Source: Acholeplasma laidlawii (GTDB lineage Bacteria > Bacillota_I > Bacilli_A > Acholeplasmatales > Acholeplasmataceae). Taken from it: DNA of 64,000 nt. The notes beneath the pieces are model-generated. The model saw nothing but the letters and a program-made list of their open reading frames with translations, was not told the origin of the DNA and searched no databases. The translations under genes and the position numbers were made by a program. Where the stretch lies: assembly GCF_015709225.1 (NCBI RefSeq), contig NZ_JADNRS010000037.1, forward strand, positions 1-64,000. The letters run 5' to 3'. Shown here one piece after another: positions 59,941 to 64,000 of the stretch. Position 1 is the stretch's first letter, and each line of letters begins with the position of its first letter.

Positions 59941-61317
59941 ATGAATTTAGAAGCGAAAATCTACAACTTCTTAAAAGAAGTAGAAGATAACAAAAAGTTA
60001 AGCATGATTAGTTTTACAGTAGCTAACAAAGATGAAGTATTGTTTGATTACAAGAAAGAACCATACCTTAAAGACGGTTTACAGTTAGTTTTTTCTATCA
60101 CAAAATCATTTACATCTTTAGCAATTGGTATGTTATATGATAAAGGGCTTATTAATTTAGATGAAAAGATCATTGGTTATTTTAAAGATGAACTACCAGC
60201 AAATTATGATCCTTTAATTAGTGAGATAACCATTAGACATATCCTTACCATGACGAGTGGTATTGTTAAAGAAAATAATTTTGAGATGCTAAAGACTGGT
60301 GATTATAGAACCTACTTTTTAAGCCAAGAAGTGGCTTATAAACCAGGTACACACTATCAATATCACTCAGCTACATCACATATGTTAAGTGCACTGTTTA
60401 CTAAGATCACAGGAGTTACTATAGAGGATTACTTAAAAGAACATCTATTTGAACCACTAAATATTACAAATTTCCACTGGTCAAAAGCACCAGAAGGGCT
60501 TAATTTTGGTGGCTATGGTTTAAGTGTAAATAATGATGCATTAATTAAACTTGGCCAACTCTTACTTAATCACGGAAACTATCAAGGTAAAGAACTTGTC
60601 TCTAAAGCATATCTTGATATGGCGACATCACCTCAAGCTATAAAGCAAGACTATGTAGGCAACCCGAATGCTAAAGCAATCGGTTACCAATATGGTTTTC
60701 AATTCCATGTGTCACCTAACTTAAGTTATAGGGCAGATGGAGCATTTGGTCAAATTGTCGTAATCTTTAATGATTTAGCCTTTATTTCAACTGCACAGTT
60801 TACAGATTATGAATTCTTATACGCAATGATTTATAAACACTTTACAAGGGAATCAGTACCTGCAATTGAAACTGGTCAATTAGAAGCGTTTGTTTCAGGG
60901 TTAACTTTTAAAGAAGCACCTAAAGAAAATAACTTTAACTTACATAAAACGTATCACGTAGAATCAAACAAACTGGAAATTGAAACCTTAGAGTTTAGTC
61001 ACGGTTACCTTTTACTACATTTTAATAATGGCTTAACAGATAAAATCGAGTACAACTTTGATCAAACAACTTATGGCATGAGCCATTATGCTAAAGACTT
61101 AAAAGTAGTTAATCAAAAACATTGGGTCATACCAAATTACGAAGATAACGAATTAACTCTAAAAATCTTATACATTGAAACGCCATTTTTCGCAGAGTAT
61201 AAATTTAAATTTGAAGATGAAGCACTTACGTTTTCATTCATACCAAGTGCTAACTTCTTATTTAATGGCTTTACAGTAACAAGTAAAAAGTATTTAAAAA
61301 CAACTGTAAAAAGTTGA
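59941..61317 (+). CDS. Serine hydrolase of the beta-lactamase / penicillin-binding fold
   Basis: 458 residues. Active-site SxxK in FSITKSFTSL near residue 52 and YxS/N in YHSATSHML near 140, so a class C beta-lactamase-like esterase or peptidase fold. There is no signal peptide and no lipobox, so it appears to be cytosolic. A C-terminal region of about 130 residues after the catalytic domain is beta-rich (lipocalin-like, as in related proteins). In a wall-less bacterium a role on peptidoglycan is unlikely; an esterase is more probable. GAGGTGATG precedes ATG 59941. Single gene between two terminators. Confidence 0.85.
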   Translation: MNLEAKIYNFLKEVEDNKKLSMISFTVANKDEVLFDYKKEPYLKDGLQLVFSITKSFTSLAIGMLYDKGLINLDEKIIGYFKDELPANYDPLISEITIRHILTMTSGIVKENNFEMLKTGDYRTYFLSQEVAYKPGTHYQYHSATSHMLSALFTKITGVTIEDYLKEHLFEPLNITNFHWSKAPEGLNFGGYGLSVNNDALIKLGQLLLNHGNYQGKELVSKAYLDMATSPQAIKQDYVGNPNAKAIGYQYGFQFHVSPNLSYRADGAFGQIVVIFNDLAFISTAQFTDYEFLYAMIYKHFTRESVPAIETGQLEAFVSGLTFKEAPKENNFNLHKTYHVESNKLEIETLEFSHGYLLLHFNNGLTDKIEYNFDQTTYGMSHYAKDLKVVNQKHWVIPNYEDNELTLKILYIETPFFAEYKFKFEDEALTFSFIPSANFLFNGFTVTSKKYLKTTVKS

Positions 61318-61354
61318 TGTAGTTACATTCATTTTCTTACATTATTTAAAGCAC

Positions 61355-61385
61355 AAAAACACCTTCAATGCAAGGTGTTTTTTTA
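61355..61385 (+). terminator. Terminator after the serine hydrolase gene
   Basis: Perfect stem AAAAACACCTT with its complement around a 6-nt loop, then seven T. Confidence 0.85.
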
Positions 61386-61421
61386 TGAAAACGACCGTAA
61401 GCATTTACATAATTGTTAGAG

Positions 61422-61450
61422 TTGCAAATGACTTTACCTTTGTATAAAAT
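61422..61450 (+). promoter_or_regulatory. Promoter of nrdDG
   Basis: TTGCAA (61422-61427), 17-nt spacer, TAAAAT (61445-61450). The start point would be about 61457, giving a leader of about 118 nt. Confidence 0.5.
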
Positions 61451-61574
61451 GTATATACTCAAACATCCGGGAATACAAAATCCTTTAAGTTTCTAGTTTT
61501 ATTTTCTTAATGGACAGCTATACCCTGATGACGATTAGTAACTCTAAACAATATGTGAAAAGGGGTATAAAACC
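61451..61574 (+). promoter_or_regulatory. Structured leader of nrdD, candidate translational switch
   Basis: TATACCC (61519-61525) is complementary to GGGTATA (61563-61569), which contains part of the nrdD Shine-Dalgarno. The same TATAC can instead pair with GTATA at 61451-61455, at the very start of the leader or just before it. A short stem AAAC (61461-61464) / GTTT (61489-61492) lies between. The two pairings exclude each other, which is the layout of a translational switch; no known riboswitch class fits well. Confidence 0.35.
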
Positions 61575-63863
61575 ATGTTAGAGAAGATAAAGAAAAGAGA
61601 TGGAAGAATCGTAAGATTTAATCCAGAAAAGATTAACGATGCCGTTACTAAGGCATTTATAGCACTAGGAAAGGATCCAAAACTTGCAGATGAGGTCACA
61701 ACAGGTGTACTAAATAAGGTAGATAGTAAGTTTAAAAAGCAAATTCCAACCGTTGAAGATATACAAGATGAAGTAGAACGTACACTCATAGAATTAAACT
61801 ATGCGGATGTTGCTAAATCTTATATTATTTACCGTGAGGATAGAAACAAAGTAAGAGATAGAAACACTCGTCTTATGCATACTTATCATGACATTGCATT
61901 TTCAAAATCAACAGATTCTGATTTGAAAAGAGAAAATGCAAACGTCAACGGAGACACCCCAATGGGTGCGATGTTAAAGTATGGTAGTGAAGGTGCAAAA
62001 GAGTTTAATAGAATGTTTGTTTTAAACCCTAGACACTCTAGAGCACATGATGAAGGTATTATTCATATCCACGACTTAGACTTCTTAACCTTAACACTTA
62101 CTTGTTGTCAAATTGACCTAACTAAACTATTTACAAACGGATTCCAAACCGGTCACGGTAGTTTAAGAGAACCACAAGATATCAAAACATATGCAGCGCT
62201 AGCGTGTATAGCTATTCAGTCAAATCAAAATGATCAACATGGTGGACAATCTGTACCTAAATTTGATTATGATATGGCAACCGGTGTTAAAAAGACTTAT
62301 GTTAGACACTTTAGAAATAATCTAGCTAAAGCACTTGATATCTTCCAAATTAGTTTAGATGCTAAAACCATTCTAAATGATATTTTAAGTAAGACAGGTA
62401 TTGAACCAAGACTTCTAAATGATGAAATTAATCCTCATTTACTAGAAGTACTGGGCAATAATGAAGTCGCTAATAAAGTCGTTTTATTTACGACTAAAGA
62501 GGCTTTAAAAGAAACAACTAGAGATACTGAACAAGCAATGGAAAGTTTAGTACATAACTTAAACACCATGCACTCACGTGCAGGTGCTCAAGTACCATTC
62601 TCATCCATTAACTATGGAACAGATACATCTCATGAAGGTAGATTAGTGGTTTCATCTATCTTAGATGCAACTACTAGAGGACTAGGTAGTGGTGAAACAC
62701 CAATATTTCCTATTCAAATATTTAAGTTAAAAGAAGGTGTTAACTTAAATTTAGGCGATCCAAACTACGACTTATTCCAAAAAGCGATGGCAACATCTGC
62801 TAAAAGATTATTCCCTAACTTTTCATTCTTAGATGCACCTTTTAATAAAGCGTTTTATAAAGAAGGGAATCCAGATACAGAAATCGCATATATGGGATGT
62901 CGTACACGTGTGATGTCAAATATTCATGACCCTGAAAAAGAAATTGTAACTGGACGAGGTAATTTAAGTTTTACATCTATTAACTTACCAAGACTAGCGC
63001 TAACTTCTAAATCAGAGGCACAGTTCTTTAATCAATTAGATGAAACCATTGATTTAGTGACTGAGCAACTCTTAGAACGTTTTGATATCCAAAAGAAACT
63101 TTATGTATATAACTTCCCATTCTTAATGGGTCAAGGTGTATGGATAGATTCTGATAAATTAGGACGCAATGACACCATCGAAGAAGTGATTAAACATGGT
63201 TCATTAGCAATTGGATTTATTGGACTTGCAGAAACACTAAAAGCATTAACTGGTAAACACCACGGAGAAGATGCTGCATCACAAGCCCTAGGTTTAAAAA
63301 TCATAGGACACATGAGAGATAGAATTGATGCCAAAGCGCGTCAATATAAATTAAATTTCTCTTTAATCGCAACACCAGCAGAAGGGTTATCTGGACGCTT
63401 TGTACAAATGGATAAGAAACGCTTTGGTATCTTAGAAGGTATTACTGATCATGAGTTTTATACCAACTCATTCCATATACCCGTATATTATCCAACTGAG
63501 GCTTTCCATAAGATAGATATTGAAGCACCATATCATGCACTTACAAATGGTGGCCATATATCTTATATTGAACTTGATGGAGATCCTGCTAAAAATATTC
63601 CAGCTTTTGAAGCTATTATTAAATATATGGCTAAAAAAGGTATTGGATATGGTTCCATTAACCACCCAGTAGATTTTGATCCCGTATGTAAATACGTTGG
63701 TATTATTAATGAAGAATGTCCAAAATGTGGACGAAAAGAAACACCAGATGCACCATTTGATAGAATCAGAAGAATTACAGGTTATTTAGTAGGTACATTA
63801 GACCGCTTTAATAACGCTAAGAAAAAGGAAGTAGAAGAACGTGTCAAACACTTCCACTCTTAA
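61575..63863 (+). CDS. nrdD: Anaerobic (class III) ribonucleoside-triphosphate reductase
   Basis: Makes deoxynucleotides without oxygen using a glycyl radical. 762 residues. N-terminal ATP-cone (about 3-92; KKRDGRIVRFN), catalytic core with cysteines such as in LTCCQIDL near residue 177, zinc-type cysteines near the end (EECPKCGRK) and the glycyl-radical loop RRITGYLVGT near 738. AAAAGGGG precedes ATG 61575. The activase gene nrdG overlaps its end by 23 nt. Confidence 0.96.
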   Translation: MLEKIKKRDGRIVRFNPEKINDAVTKAFIALGKDPKLADEVTTGVLNKVDSKFKKQIPTVEDIQDEVERTLIELNYADVAKSYIIYREDRNKVRDRNTRLMHTYHDIAFSKSTDSDLKRENANVNGDTPMGAMLKYGSEGAKEFNRMFVLNPRHSRAHDEGIIHIHDLDFLTLTLTCCQIDLTKLFTNGFQTGHGSLREPQDIKTYAALACIAIQSNQNDQHGGQSVPKFDYDMATGVKKTYVRHFRNNLAKALDIFQISLDAKTILNDILSKTGIEPRLLNDEINPHLLEVLGNNEVANKVVLFTTKEALKETTRDTEQAMESLVHNLNTMHSRAGAQVPFSSINYGTDTSHEGRLVVSSILDATTRGLGSGETPIFPIQIFKLKEGVNLNLGDPNYDLFQKAMATSAKRLFPNFSFLDAPFNKAFYKEGNPDTEIAYMGCRTRVMSNIHDPEKEIVTGRGNLSFTSINLPRLALTSKSEAQFFNQLDETIDLVTEQLLERFDIQKKLYVYNFPFLMGQGVWIDSDKLGRNDTIEEVIKHGSLAIGFIGLAETLKALTGKHHGEDAASQALGLKIIGHMRDRIDAKARQYKLNFSLIATPAEGLSGRFVQMDKKRFGILEGITDHEFYTNSFHIPVYYPTEAFHKIDIEAPYHALTNGGHISYIELDGDPAKNIPAFEAIIKYMAKKGIGYGSINHPVDFDPVCKYVGIINEECPKCGRKETPDAPFDRIRRITGYLVGTLDRFNNAKKKEVEERVKHFHS

Positions 63864-64000
63864 GTTACGCGTTAATGACTTCATTAGTGATTCTATTGTG
63901 GATGGATTTGGTTTAAGATTTGTTGTATTTACCCAAGGCTGCAATTTAAGATGTCCTGGTTGCCATAATCCATCAACACATGCACTTGATGAAGGTAAAC
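63841..64000 (+). CDS. nrdG: Anaerobic ribonucleotide reductase activating protein, 3' end beyond window
   Basis: First 53 codons of the radical-SAM activase that puts the glycyl radical on NrdD. The iron-sulfur motif CNLRCPGC (CX3CX2C) is visible. GTG 63841 was chosen since it has AAGGAAG upstream inside nrdD and no ATG fits; it overlaps nrdD by 23 nt. The frame is open to the window end. Confidence 0.93.
   Translation, partial: MSNTSTLKLRVNDFISDSIVDGFGLRFVVFTQGCNLRCPGCHNPSTHALDEGK

Noticed and set aside
61451-61530. Purine/2'-deoxyguanosine riboswitch upstream of nrdD
   Set aside because: A core-like AAGTTTCTA and a GACAGCTATA end resemble the class, but the conserved loop sequences of P2 and P3 and convincing 6-7-bp stems are missing. 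Kept only as a generic leader.

Overview
The window comes from a low-GC, AT-rich bacterium that I read as an Acholeplasma-like mollicute (Acholeplasmatales). This is an inference from gene content: membrane lipoproteins with lipoboxes, a complete PDH complex, a lone prenyl transferase and no peptidoglycan genes in 64 kb. TGG encodes Trp and TGA is used as a stop (for example at the ends of the cohesin, pstA and beta-lactamase-family genes), so the code is standard and not the Mycoplasma code.

Layout. 1-2172: 3' part of a secreted M6-type metalloprotease. 2.3-8.3 kb: DNA repair block (mini UvrD-like helicase, ligA, uvrA). 8.3-13.5 kb: overlapping run of membrane protein, hprK, an lgt-phosphatase fusion, trxB, whiA and acpS. 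13.5-16.7 kb: a membrane-anchored protein, tex, then tRNA-Ser(GCU) and tRNA-Glu(UUC). 16.77-28.90 kb: an accessory island bounded by two 106-bp direct repeats (4 mismatches). It holds a GH30-like gene remnant and a three-gene unit: a membrane-anchored protein with three cohesin-like domains, a small lipoprotein, and a 2471-residue subtilisin-like lipoprotein ending in a type I dockerin. 29-42 kb: housekeeping genes (Ca/Na antiporter, ALDH, prenyl synthase, YerC, RibBA-like, B-repeat lipoprotein, UDG, polyamine genes speA-speB) mixed with several gene remnants (GGDEF, ABC ATPase, a possible SRPBCC protein). 41.9-42.8 kb: a toxin-antitoxin-like pair (RHH antitoxin plus Fic). 43-49.8 kb: pdhABCD, a YczE-like protein and lipoate ligase. 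49.9-52.6 kb: diacylglycerol kinase and an ABC exporter. 52.6-59.8 kb: pstSCAB-phoU-phoP-phoR preceded by three 11-bp-phased Pho boxes. 59.9-64 kb: a serine hydrolase of the beta-lactamase fold and the anaerobic ribonucleotide reductase nrdDG (nrdG cut by the window end).

How genes work together. The cohesin/dockerin pair is the most unusual system: it suggests a small cellulosome-like docking arrangement for a protease on the surface of a wall-less cell, with its own promoter and an operator-like palindrome. The phosphate operon is a self-contained transport, sensing and regulation unit, and its PstS is circularly permuted: the usual second half of the protein comes first. The hprK and lgt-PpaX-like fusion couples carbon-catabolite control with pyrophosphate removal and lipoprotein maturation. 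LplA lies next to the PDH genes whose doubled lipoyl domains it would charge.
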